Shown here: positions 9,545 to 17,262 of the stretch, piece by piece
How the letters are laid out: each line of letters starts with the position of its first letter
How positions within the stretch are numbered: the first letter of the stretch is position 1
Source of the DNA: Alcaligenaceae bacterium
GTDB lineage: Bacteria > Pseudomonadota > Gammaproteobacteria > Burkholderiales > Burkholderiaceae_B
DNA length: 64,000 nt
NCBI GenBank assembly: GCA_013416395.1
Contig: JACCEP010000004.1
Span: forward strand, 1-64,000
Direction: 5' to 3'
Program-made: the position numbers and the translations under genes
Notes under the pieces: model-generated
Databases searched by the model: none
What the model was told of the DNA's origin: nothing
The model's input: only the letters and a program-made list of their open reading frames with translations

Positions 9545-10318
9545 ATGACATGGTCAGCCACGCAGTACTCGGCCTTTGAGCAAGAACGCACCCGCCCCGT
9601 GCGAGACCTGGTGGCGGCGATACCTGGCCGCGCCGCTGACGATGTGCGCTTGGCCGTCGACTTGGGTTGCGGTCCGGGCAATTCAACTGAGGTTCTCGCC
9701 CAGCGTTTTCCTGATGCCCGTGTGATCGGTGTGGACAATTCAGAAGACATGCTGGAGACGGCCCGTCAACGGTTGCCGGCGATTTCGTTTACGCTCGCTG
9801 ACATTGGCACCTGGAGCCCTGCGGAACGATTCGATGTCATTCTCGCCAATGCCTCACTGCAATGGTTACCAGACCATGCGGCGCTGTACCCTCGCTTGGT
9901 CAGCATGCTTGCACCCGGGGGTAGTATGGCTGTTCAAACCCCAGACAATTTCGAAGAGCCAGCGCACAGGCTGATACGGGAGGTGGCGGCCAACGGCCCG
10001 TGGGCGCAAAAAGTTGGCACCTTGCAGCTTCCTGCACGGCACGGCGCCAGCTTTTACTACGAACTTCTGCAACCCCATTGCAGCACTGTCGATGTCTGGC
10101 GAACAACCTACTATCATCCTTTGGCCGGTGGCCCGGCTGCTGTGGTCGAGTGGTTCAAGGGTTCGGCCCTGCGACCCTACCTGCAGTTGCTTGACGATGA
10201 TGAAAAGAGTGAATTCCTCAAGCGCTATCTGGTGGCCATTACCCAGGCCTATCCTGCACTCGCCAACGGCACGGTGCTGCTTCCTTTTCCGCGGCTCTTT
10301 GTTGTGGCTAGTCGCTGA
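9545..10318 (+). CDS. tam: Trans-aconitate 2-methyltransferase
   Basis: 257-residue class I AdoMet-dependent methyltransferase. Motif I is VDLGCGPGNSTEVLAQRFP (residues about 37-55), followed by GVDNSEDMLETA and ADIGTWSP, then the Tam signatures NASLQWLPDH and VQTPDNFEEPAH. Tam methylates trans-aconitate, a by-product that inhibits the citric acid cycle enzyme aconitase. Length and motifs agree with E. coli Tam. A good AAAGGA precedes the ATG. It is a single gene, divergent from the hypothetical gene at 8769-9344 and convergent with cls. Confidence 0.9.
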   Translation: MTWSATQYSAFEQERTRPVRDLVAAIPGRAADDVRLAVDLGCGPGNSTEVLAQRFPDARVIGVDNSEDMLETARQRLPAISFTLADIGTWSPAERFDVILANASLQWLPDHAALYPRLVSMLAPGGSMAVQTPDNFEEPAHRLIREVAANGPWAQKVGTLQLPARHGASFYYELLQPHCSTVDVWRTTYYHPLAGGPAAVVEWFKGSALRPYLQLLDDDEKSEFLKRYLVAITQAYPALANGTVLLPFPRLFVVASR

Positions 10319-10359
10319 AACCTCCAGTAGGGCGTGGCGTTAGCTGAGATGAGGCGTAG

Positions 10360-11769
10360 CTACAGGACGGGGCTGAATATAGCCATGATGTTGTTGCGTA
10401 GACGTAAGCGCAAACCCCATGCCGCCACATCGGTCTTGCTGACGGGCCTCGATTGCGCGATATATGATTCTTGTCGGCGACGCATGGTTTGCGTCAGTTG
10501 CGGGTCGTGGAACAAGATATTGTTCTCAAAGTTCAGATCAAAACTGCGCCGGTCCATGTTTGCTGAACCGATTAGCGTCATTTCGCCATCAATCGTCAAT
10601 GTTTTCGCATGCAGCAGGCCACCGACGTATTCGTGAATGCAGACGCCCGCATCAAGTAGTTCGGCATAGTAGCTACGGCTTGCAGCCCCCACGAACCAAC
10701 TGTCATTGCGAGCCGGAAGCACGATGGTTGTCGGGATGCCCCGACGGGCGCTGGCACACAACGCGGCTTGCATGGCGTCATCAGGCACGTAATAAGGCGT
10801 TGTTATCACCAGTTCGCGCCGGGCGCTGAACATTAATGTGGCAAAAAGCTCTGGCGTTGCAGAGTAGTGGTTTTCGGGCCCAGTCCCTATCACCTGGGCC
10901 ACGAAACCTGGCTCTGGCTGCGGCATGGGCTGATGTGCCAGTTCGCGAAAATCTTCATGGGTAGAGATTAGCCAATCGGTGAGAAAAAGCTGCTGATTCT
11001 GCTGGGCAATCGGGCCTTCAAAGCGGATTACCGCATCAACCCATGGGGCGTATTTTGCTTTAACGGCAAACTCAGGATCTGCGCAGTTCTGGCTTCCGCA
11101 ATAAGTAATATGGTTGTCGATGACGACGATTTTGCGGTGGTTACGAACGTCGACGCGCCCCTTCAAAATGCGAACCAGAATGTTGCCGATAAGTTGTGCG
11201 CGCGCCAGTTGCACGTCGGCACGGCTCATCGCCGACCAGTGCTCGCTACGGATAAAATCGCGTGACCCCAGGTCGTCAACGATGACGCGGCAGGTGACCC
11301 CACGTTTGGCCGCACGCACTATCGCGTCAACCACCTTACGCCCGTTTGTGTCGGCTAGCCATATATAAAAAAGCAGGTGGACATGCTGCGTTGCCGCGTC
11401 AATATCTGCGACGAGGGCGTCAATCGTTGCGTTTGAATCATCCAGCAAATGGCCTTTATTGCCGCCAACGGGGGCAAAGCCACTGATCGACGCACCTATC
11501 GCAAAACCCGGCCAAGCGTGTTCTGGGATAGTAGCGTCACGCGCGGCCGCATTGGCAGATAAGAACTGCGCAGAGTCAGGCCGCCTCTGCTGAATCCACG
11601 TGCCGGTTGGCCGAACCTCGCCCAACATCAAATACACCAATGCACCGAGGTAGGGCACGGCCATGATGAAAAGTATCCATGCTACGCGCGACGCCGGGTC
11701 GCGATGTGGTCGCAGCAAAACGCGAACTGATAGCGCTGCGATGATGAAAAGGTGGACGATCAGCCACAT
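10360..11769 (-). CDS. cls: Cardiolipin synthase
   Basis: 469 residues: two N-terminal membrane segments with the PLD-nuclease-N type start (LFIIAALSVRVLL and VAWILFIMAVPYLGALVYLMLGE), then two phospholipase D domains. Both HKD motifs are present (NHRKIVVIDNHITYCGSQN; LLHAKTLTIDGEMTLIGSAN). The enzyme condenses phosphatidylglycerol molecules to cardiolipin in the inner membrane. The length fits the ClsA type. It is transcribed alone and convergent with tam. Confidence 0.92.
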   Translation of the reverse strand: MWLIVHLFIIAALSVRVLLRPHRDPASRVAWILFIMAVPYLGALVYLMLGEVRPTGTWIQQRRPDSAQFLSANAAARDATIPEHAWPGFAIGASISGFAPVGGNKGHLLDDSNATIDALVADIDAATQHVHLLFYIWLADTNGRKVVDAIVRAAKRGVTCRVIVDDLGSRDFIRSEHWSAMSRADVQLARAQLIGNILVRILKGRVDVRNHRKIVVIDNHITYCGSQNCADPEFAVKAKYAPWVDAVIRFEGPIAQQNQQLFLTDWLISTHEDFRELAHQPMPQPEPGFVAQVIGTGPENHYSATPELFATLMFSARRELVITTPYYVPDDAMQAALCASARRGIPTTIVLPARNDSWFVGAASRSYYAELLDAGVCIHEYVGGLLHAKTLTIDGEMTLIGSANMDRRSFDLNFENNILFHDPQLTQTMRRRQESYIAQSRPVSKTDVAAWGLRLRLRNNIMAIFSPVL

Positions 11770-12174
11770 GGTATTGCTCTCATTTCTGGTAGCGATGGAT
11801 TTACGGGGGATTACCCAATGACAAGGTGGCGTTCAGAGAGACTGGCACAGATAAGGCACGGGGTTGCTTGCACACTATTAACCTTACTTCCCGCTTCCTG
11901 GGGCGCTTACGGATTATGTGCGAGATCAACTTCTTGTTCCCGTCATAGGTTTCAACCTCATAATGCGTCTTGCTTCAAGAGGCTTTGGGGACATCCTGTC
12001 AGTGAGGGGTACAGTATAGCTACTCCCCCATCATCTCAGAGTGCTGGCGCTGTGTTGAGCTATTCGGCACCAGTAATGGAAGCGTATGCTCACTAAGTAA
12101 GTCATATTGAGTGATGCTGGCTGCAGCCGAGTTGGTCAGCCCACCGCTCACCCAATTTATCTGGAACAGTATCC
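11770..12174. other. Intergenic region, nothing firm seen
   Basis: 405 bases between the divergent cls and bicupin genes. Short open frames exist here but have no recognisable start region, domain or codon bias. No tRNA, repeat or convincing operator was found. It must hold the promoters of both flanking genes, but no clear -35/-10 pair could be assigned by eye. Confidence 0.5.
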
Positions 12175-12846
12175 ATGCTTATCAATGCCGACTTCTCGCG
12201 CCGCGCCGTGGTGGCGCCTCATCAGTATCAATGGGTCGCCTCGCCCCAGCGTGGCGTGGAGCGCGTAATGCTGGACCGGGTGGGCGCAGAGCAAGCCCGG
12301 GCGACCAGCATTGTGCGATACGCACCTGATTCCTACTTCCCACGCCACGAACATCCAGGCGGTGAGGAGATTTTTGTGCTTTCGGGTACTTTCTCGGATG
12401 AAGATGGGGATTACCCGGCAGGCTGGTATCTACGCAATCCGCCTGGCTCGGGCCACCAACCTTTCAGCCGCGACGGTGCCATCATCTTCGTCAAGCTGCG
12501 GCAGATGGGGGTGCACGAACAGCAGCATGGCGTGCGCATCGACACCCGCGATCCAGCTGCCTGGCAATCTCAGGGCACCCGCGAGGTGTGTACGCTTTTT
12601 TCGGATGAGTTTGAACAGGTCTGTTTGCAACGTCTTGCGCCACATGAAATCCTGTTCGCTAAGCGGGTGGGCGGCGTTGAGCTGCTGGTGCTGGCGGGTG
12701 AGGTGATAACGGACAAAAAATCCTACGCCTGTGGCAGCTGGATGCGCCTGCCTGCCTCCGAGTTGCCGGATATCACCGCTGGCTTCCAGGGTGCCACCGT
12801 CTATCTCAAGACCGGCCACCTAGGCGACGTCGTCGCGGAGGCCTAA
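12175..12846 (+). CDS. ChrR-like bicupin protein
   Basis: 223 residues with two cupin folds. The first has the metal-binding pattern RHEHPGGEEIFVLSGTFSDEDG (residues about 57-78) followed by PPGSGHQPFS; the second (EILFAKRVGGVELLVLAGEV) has lost most metal ligands. It corresponds to the C-terminal cupin domain of the ChrR anti-sigma factor, but it has no N-terminal zinc anti-sigma domain and no sigma gene lies nearby. It is therefore probably a metal-dependent enzyme or sensor. The next gene starts two bases after its stop, so it works with the flavin amine oxidase. Confidence 0.82.
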   Translation: MLINADFSRRAVVAPHQYQWVASPQRGVERVMLDRVGAEQARATSIVRYAPDSYFPRHEHPGGEEIFVLSGTFSDEDGDYPAGWYLRNPPGSGHQPFSRDGAIIFVKLRQMGVHEQQHGVRIDTRDPAAWQSQGTREVCTLFSDEFEQVCLQRLAPHEILFAKRVGGVELLVLAGEVITDKKSYACGSWMRLPASELPDITAGFQGATVYLKTGHLGDVVAEA

Positions 12847-12848
12847 CC

Positions 12849-13958
12849 ATGCACACCACAGGTATCGCCATTGTCGGCGGCGGACTAAGCGGCCTGTATG
12901 CCGCCTGGTTGCTGGAGCGCCAGGGCATCCGGGATTATGTGCTGCTGGAAGCGCGTGATGCGCCCGGTGGCCGCATTGTATCGGTGTCTGCGTCGGGGCA
13001 ACCCACCCCCGGCATGTCGGGGGCCATCGACCGATTCGACTTGGGGCCCACGTGGTTCTGGCCTGACTACCAGCGCGAGCTATACCGCCTTGTGGGCGAT
13101 CTTGGGCTTGAATGCTTCGAGCAGTTCGAGATAGGCGACATGATGATGGAACGCTCACCCGATGAGCCGCCCATGCGTACGCGCGGCTACGTAAATTCTC
13201 CAGCCTCCGTGCGCCTGATCGGCGGCATGGGTGCGCTGACCGACGCTCTGCGTGGCGCTCTGGGCTCGGAGCAGATATTCACCGGCCAGAAGGTGTCTCA
13301 CTTGCGCAATACGGAGTCGCATGTTGAGCTGGACAGCATCGATGCCTTCGGCCACGTCACGACCTGGCGTGCCGAGCATGTGCTGCTGGCGCTGCCGCCG
13401 CGGCTGGCCGAGAACACCATTACGTTCGAACCTGCCTTGCCGCCGGTGCTGGCTCAGAAGTGGCGCGAGACGGCGACGTGGATGTCATCCCATGCCAAGT
13501 ACATTGCCATCTATGAAACGCCGTTCTGGCGCGAACACGGCTTGTCCGGCGAGGCTCGCAGTGCACGCGGGCCACTGGGTGAGATCCACGACGCCTCCAT
13601 GCCTGGCGGCAACGCGGCACTGTTCGGCTTTTTTGCCGTGCCGGCGAGCGTACGCAAGAACGTCGCTGATGTCGTGTTGCGCACGCATTGTCGCGCACAG
13701 CTGGCACGCCTGTTCGGGCTGCAGGCAGCTACGCCCCGTGCCGAGATTATCAAAGATTGGGCGCAGGATCCTTATACGGCCGCGGCCACCGATCTGAACG
13801 GGGCGAGCCATCATGCTCAAGCCCCCGTCGCCACGGCTGAGTCCGGTCCATGGCATAAACGCCTGACCGGCATCGCCAGCGAATGGTCGCCACAGTTTCC
13901 CGGCTACGTTGCCGGCGCTATTGAAGCTGCAGGCCTGGGTGTGCAGGCACTGAAGTAA
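12849..13958 (+). CDS. FAD-dependent amine oxidase
   Basis: 369 residues. The N-terminal Rossmann motif (IAIVGGGLSGLYAAWLLERQG, then VLLEARDAPGGR) and the C-terminal FAD motif (FPGYVAGAIEAAG) mark the flavin monoamine oxidase family. The protein is shorter than typical 430-500 residue members. It would oxidise an amine to an imine/aldehyde with O2 or another acceptor. It has no signal peptide, so it is cytoplasmic. It forms a two-gene operon with the bicupin. The substrate is unknown. Confidence 0.85.
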   Translation: MHTTGIAIVGGGLSGLYAAWLLERQGIRDYVLLEARDAPGGRIVSVSASGQPTPGMSGAIDRFDLGPTWFWPDYQRELYRLVGDLGLECFEQFEIGDMMMERSPDEPPMRTRGYVNSPASVRLIGGMGALTDALRGALGSEQIFTGQKVSHLRNTESHVELDSIDAFGHVTTWRAEHVLLALPPRLAENTITFEPALPPVLAQKWRETATWMSSHAKYIAIYETPFWREHGLSGEARSARGPLGEIHDASMPGGNAALFGFFAVPASVRKNVADVVLRTHCRAQLARLFGLQAATPRAEIIKDWAQDPYTAAATDLNGASHHAQAPVATAESGPWHKRLTGIASEWSPQFPGYVAGAIEAAGLGVQALK

Positions 13959-13982
13959 CAGCTCTGGTCACGCGCCGCATAC

Positions 13983-14615
13983 ATGCGTACACTTCCTTAC
14001 ATGCTACGTATCGACAATCTCAGTAAGCGCTATCACGATCAATTAATATTTCAGGGGCTGACGCATAGGTTCTCCTCTGGGTGTATAGCGCTGTGCGAAG
14101 AAGACAGCACCGGCAAATCTAGTTTGCTGGGCATTATTGCGGGCGTTATCGCACCGGATGCCGGAGACGTCTGGGTCGATGGGCATTCGCTAACCCAAGC
14201 GCCACAACAAGCCAAAGCCCGCATAGCCTATGTGCCCAACGATTGCCTGGCGTTTCCTACCCAGACGGGGCGTGAGTATCTCGAAAAAGTAGCTGCAGAA
14301 AAAAACACAACACTCGACGATGCCGTGCTTGATCTGGCATACGAACTGGGGCTGGAACCGCATCTGGACAAGCGTTTCGAGCAGATGTCGACGGGCACGC
14401 GGCGCAAGGTTTTCCTGACTGCCGCTGCCTTGGGCGACCCGGCCGTCATTATTGCCGACGGCCCCAGCAACGGGCTAGACGCGCAGGCCCGCGCCGTATT
14501 GGCCGAGCAGTTTAAAACCTGGTCGCAAGATCGTATTGTGCTGTTTGCCAGCCACGATGCTGAGCTGGTACAGGCTTGCGGGGCAACGACAATTAACGTT
14601 GCTGAACTGCGTTAA
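13983..14615 (+). CDS. ABC transporter ATP-binding protein with altered catalytic motifs
   Basis: About 210 residues, the size of a single nucleotide-binding domain; a second possible start (MLRIDNLSKRY) lies six codons in, at 14001. Walker A reads EEDSTGKSS instead of GxxGxGKST: the lysine is kept but two glycines are lost. The ABC signature is MSTGTRRKV. Walker B reads VIIADGPSNGLD, so the usual catalytic glutamate is glycine. The D-loop and the switch histidine (FASHD) remain. No permease gene is adjacent. It may bind ATP but hydrolyse it poorly, or it may belong to a family that uses another base. Its 3' end runs into a broken toxin gene on the opposite strand. Confidence 0.82.
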   Translation: MRTLPYMLRIDNLSKRYHDQLIFQGLTHRFSSGCIALCEEDSTGKSSLLGIIAGVIAPDAGDVWVDGHSLTQAPQQAKARIAYVPNDCLAFPTQTGREYLEKVAAEKNTTLDDAVLDLAYELGLEPHLDKRFEQMSTGTRRKVFLTAAALGDPAVIIADGPSNGLDAQARAVLAEQFKTWSQDRIVLFASHDAELVQACGATTINVAELR

Positions 14616-14802
14616 ACGGCGGTGAAAGAGTAGCCTTGCGGCAGCTGTATGGAAATTGCCTGAGCAGATCGAGAACATGTACGATGCTTTGCAGAGCCAG
14701 TTCGGCAATGTGGGTCGTGTGTGGATCCTGTTCCAGCAGATAATCATAGAGACCAAGCAGATCGGATTCTGCGTCCTCTGTAAAACGGACTGAATAGCTT
14801 AC
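14593..14802 (-). pseudogene. Broken ParE/RelE-type toxin gene
   Basis: Directly after the antitoxin stop, the minus strand reads SYSVRFTEDAESDLLGLYDY, then about 25 further residues, then LLRQFPYSCRKA. This matches the N-terminal two-thirds of ParE-family toxins. The frame then leaves the family (SPPFNAVQQR) and stops inside the 3' end of the ABC ATPase gene. The expected ATG is missing: the codons before SYSV are ATA GTA. Both the start and the C-terminal strand that carries active residues are lost, so no working toxin is expected. Confidence 0.75.
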
Positions 14803-15074
14803 TATACGCCGCGCTTTTCCTTGGCCTGTTGCAAACTTGAACGCAGCTGATCCAGTACCGTGTCAGGCTCGACGTAACGCCCGGATTTATGCGACTTTTC
14901 ACGTGACGCAAGGCCACGAGCCAGAAACTCGGCTTGGTGTTTGCGCAATTCTATCTGGGCGCGGACGGAGTATTCGATTAGCTGGGACAGGGTTTCGCCA
15001 TCATACAACGCATCTTCGGCATCGTGACGAAGCTGTGGGTCAACACCTAACGAAGGCAGTGTGGCAGTTTTCAT
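14802..15074 (-). CDS. Antitoxin of a ParD/YlcI-YnfO type toxin-antitoxin pair
   Basis: 90 residues from MKTATLPSLGVDPQLR at 15074; a longer frame opens at 15185 but its first 37 residues look non-coding. It has a short ribbon-helix-helix-like N-terminus (LRHDAEDALYDGETLSQLIE) and a charged helical tail (QAEFLARGLASREKSHKSG...LDQLRSSLQQAKEKRG), as in YlcI/YnfO-family antitoxins paired with ParE toxins. GAG lies six bases before the ATG. Its partner toxin gene downstream is broken, so this is an orphan antitoxin that may still act as a DNA-binding autoregulator or neutralise related toxins elsewhere. Confidence 0.8.
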   Translation of the reverse strand: MKTATLPSLGVDPQLRHDAEDALYDGETLSQLIEYSVRAQIELRKHQAEFLARGLASREKSHKSGRYVEPDTVLDQLRSSLQQAKEKRGV

Positions 15075-15181
15075 TGCAAGCTCGTAAATGGAAATGTATT
15101 GCTTTTGCAAAGCATTTTGCTGAGTAGGTTCGGTTGTGGCAATGTTTGGCGGTTTACCAGGGTGGATGGCCAGATGCCAAG

Positions 15182-15210
15182 ACAAAGGGGCCGACCTCGC
15201 AGTCAGCCCC
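15182..15210 (-). terminator. Rho-independent terminator after the peroxiredoxin gene
   Basis: On the minus strand GGGGCTGAC and GTCGGCCCC (15187-15195 and 15202-15210) form a 9-bp stem with one G-T wobble and a six-base loop, followed by TTTGTC. The position, about 55 nt after the peroxiredoxin stop, fits termination of the MarR-DUF1398-peroxiredoxin operon. Confidence 0.7.
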
Positions 15211-15264
15211 AGTTATTAGCCTATAACCGCCAAGCTGGTTGATGTTGCACGACCAGGCAGCCGC

Positions 15265-15933
15265 TTACCGTGGGTCAGGCGTCATTCGCAGGTATGGCTT
15301 GAGTTCTTTGACGCCCTTTGGAAACATCTTTTTGGCATCGTCGGTGGACACCGATGTGGAGATGGCGACGTCTTTGCTATGGCCTTCAACCCCCCAGTTT
15401 GCCGGTGTACCCACTTTGTGGTCATGCGTAAGCTGCAGCGCATCAAGCACACGTAGTATTTCATTGAAGTTACGGCCCACGCTCATCGGGTAGATGAGTA
15501 TCAGGCTGATCTTCTTGTCGGGGGAAATGAGAAACACATTGCGGACAGTCTGGTTATCGACGGGTGTGCGTGTGGAGACATCACCGGAGGCGCCGGCGGG
15601 CAGCATGTTATACAGCTTGGCAACCTTCAGGTCGACATCACCAATAATTGGATAATTGGGTGCCGTGCCTTGGGTTTCGCCGATGTCTTGGGCCCATTTC
15701 TTGTGATCGGCTACAGAATCGACAGAAACGGCAAGAATCTTGGCGTTGCGTTTATCGTATTCTGCCTTTGTGCCAGCCATAAAACCTAGCTCGGTGGTGC
15801 AGATCGGCGTGAAGTCTTTGGGGTGCGAGAACAGTACGCCCCAAGAATTACCCAGCCACTTATGAAAACTGATTTTGCCTTCGGAGGTTTCGGCTTCGAA
15901 ATCGGGTGCAATATCACCTATTCTTAACGACAT
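15265..15933 (-). CDS. 1-Cys peroxiredoxin (Prx6 type)
   Basis: 222 residues with the AhpC/TSA fold. The peroxidatic cysteine is Cys45 in SHPKDFTPICTTELG. The long C-terminal domain (VGTPANWGVEGHSKDVAIS) is typical of Prx6-type enzymes, and no resolving cysteine is found in the AhpC position. It reduces hydrogen peroxide and alkyl hydroperoxides in the cytoplasm. It is the last gene of a three-gene minus-strand set with the DUF1398 gene and marR. A terminator follows. Confidence 0.92.
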   Translation of the reverse strand: MSLRIGDIAPDFEAETSEGKISFHKWLGNSWGVLFSHPKDFTPICTTELGFMAGTKAEYDKRNAKILAVSVDSVADHKKWAQDIGETQGTAPNYPIIGDVDLKVAKLYNMLPAGASGDVSTRTPVDNQTVRNVFLISPDKKISLILIYPMSVGRNFNEILRVLDALQLTHDHKVGTPANWGVEGHSKDVAISTSVSTDDAKKMFPKGVKELKPYLRMTPDPR

Positions 15934-15972
15934 GCTAACTACTCCTTTTGGTTATTAACAGCAAATTAGGTA

Positions 15973-16404
15973 CTACTTTCCAACAGAGAAAACGATGTCT
16001 ACTTCCGGATATGTCTCCACGTATGACTCATCGAGACATCCGTAATAAGTGACTGTGCGTGCAATAAAGTCGACACCGTAGCGAATCACCCCCGCGCGCC
16101 AGGAGGCCATCAAAAATTCTTCAAACGTACTGTTTCCGGCCTGGTCCACGCGCAACGCCCTGATAAGTGCCGCTTGATCAAATTTCGGCACATCAATGGC
16201 ACCGGATAACAATGGCGAACCCTGGATGATCACCGGGCCTTTATCGGTCAGATACAGGCTTTGGCATGAGGGCAAGAACCATACATTGCTTTTTACCCCC
16301 GCACGGCTAAGGGTTTCGGCTAAATATGGGAAGCCGCCAACCTTTGGAAGGTTGGCTATAGCTTGTTGCAGTGCGGCTTCCAGGTTTGCTATTGCCGTGC
16401 TCAT
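15973..16404 (-). CDS. DUF1398 family protein
   Basis: 143 residues recognised as the DUF1398 family from its length and segments (GVKSNVWFLPSCQSLYLTDKG, TFEEFLMASWRAGVIRYGVDF, RTVTYYGCLDESYVETYP). Family members are small soluble proteins of unknown function, sometimes labelled phage envelope protein. The WRAGVxxYxVDF and TVTYYG motifs are conserved here. It lies between marR and the peroxiredoxin gene on the same strand, suggesting a role in the same peroxide or thiol stress response. Confidence 0.8.
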   Translation of the reverse strand: MSTAIANLEAALQQAIANLPKVGGFPYLAETLSRAGVKSNVWFLPSCQSLYLTDKGPVIIQGSPLLSGAIDVPKFDQAALIRALRVDQAGNSTFEEFLMASWRAGVIRYGVDFIARTVTYYGCLDESYVETYPEVDIVFSVGK

Positions 16405-16456
16405 CCTATTGCCTCTAGAGAATATGCCGCTATAAGTTTGTTACCCGCTTTGCGAT

Positions 16457-16930
16457 TTAATCCACGGGAATGTTGCTTATCCGATGAGCATCAGCGAGCC
16501 TGCTCAGCAAGTTGCGAAGCGTGGCCTGCTCGTCAGTGCTCAGAGCGCCAAAAAAATGCTCATCATTTTGATTGGCAATCTCAGTGAGCTCAGGCAAAAC
16601 CTGCACGCCTTGTGGTGTCAGCGCAAGAAACCGCACGCGGTTATCGCCGTCACTGGTCATGCGAGAGATCCATGCTTTCTCTTGCAGTTTGTCTAAAATT
16701 TTAGAGATTGCTCCACGCGTTACACCCATGGTATCGGCGAGCTTGGCCGGGGTCATGTCTGCCCACCTTTGGATCTGATTTAGCGCGACCCATTCGGCTA
16801 CTGAGACACTACACTCTTGTAAGGCGCGAGCGAAGTTGCCCGATACATTATTTGACACAAGCCGCAGCCAATACCCCAGGTGTATATCAAGCGTAGACGA
16901 GGACTGAACCGACGTTTTCTGACCGCACAC
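16457..16930 (-). CDS. MarR-family transcriptional regulator
   Basis: 157 residues with the MarR winged helix: recognition region MTPAKLADTMGVTRGAISKILDKL and wing RMTSDGDNRVRFLALTPQG. The start is GTG at 16930; its context is weak and an alternative is not obvious. MarR proteins repress as dimers and are released by phenolic ligands or oxidants. There is one cysteine near residue 40 (LQECSVSV), but it is not in the OhrR position. It heads the operon with DUF1398 and peroxiredoxin. Two palindromes immediately upstream (16949-16983) are its likely operators. Confidence 0.87.
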   Translation of the reverse strand: MCGQKTSVQSSSTLDIHLGYWLRLVSNNVSGNFARALQECSVSVAEWVALNQIQRWADMTPAKLADTMGVTRGAISKILDKLQEKAWISRMTSDGDNRVRFLALTPQGVQVLPELTEIANQNDEHFFGALSTDEQATLRNLLSRLADAHRISNIPVD

Positions 16931-16948
16931 AGGGCATTCTACCTATTT

Positions 16949-16983
16949 GTTTCCATGGAAATCAATATAGTTTCTATGGAAAC
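16949..16983. promoter_or_regulatory. Two MarR-type operator palindromes
   Basis: GTTTCCATGGAAAT (16949-16962, containing a perfect 12-bp palindrome) and GTTTCTATGGAAAC (16970-16983, one central mismatch) share the GTTTC-N4-GAAA(C) pattern and start 21 bp apart, two DNA turns. They lie just before the marR start, where an autorepressor would bind. The remaining bases up to the glucoamylase gene at 17263 hold only a short GGCTGA/TCAGCC inverted repeat (17030-17046) with no T-run. Confidence 0.65.
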
Positions 16984-17262
16984 TTATGTCAAGGTGTACA
17001 CGAGATTTGCATTGTTGCTTTCACTCACTGGCTGACGGTTTCAGCCGAAATACGGGTTGACGATGCGGGAGTGATGGCTTCTATGGTGAGTGAGAATCGC
17101 TATAGTTCAATCTCGGCTAAATCATGGTAGTAAAAAATGATCACGGTGGTATCCTGTAAAGGTTGATATGCCGATGATGCAGTCGCCAATAGCTGGGGCT
17201 AGCGGATCGAATATAACGGAGCGCGACATAATGGGTCGACATGGCAGACACGGAGAATGGTG

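Noticed and set aside
11752-12096. 114-codon frame between cls and the bicupin gene
   Set aside because: It starts inside cls on the opposite strand, has no ribosome site and shows cysteine- and serine-rich non-coding-like composition.
12175-12846. ChrR anti-sigma factor
   Set aside because: Only the cupin part is present; the zinc-binding anti-sigma domain and an adjacent ECF sigma gene are missing.
17030-17046. GGCTGA/TCAGCC inverted repeat as a terminator
   Set aside because: Short stem with no T-run on either strand.
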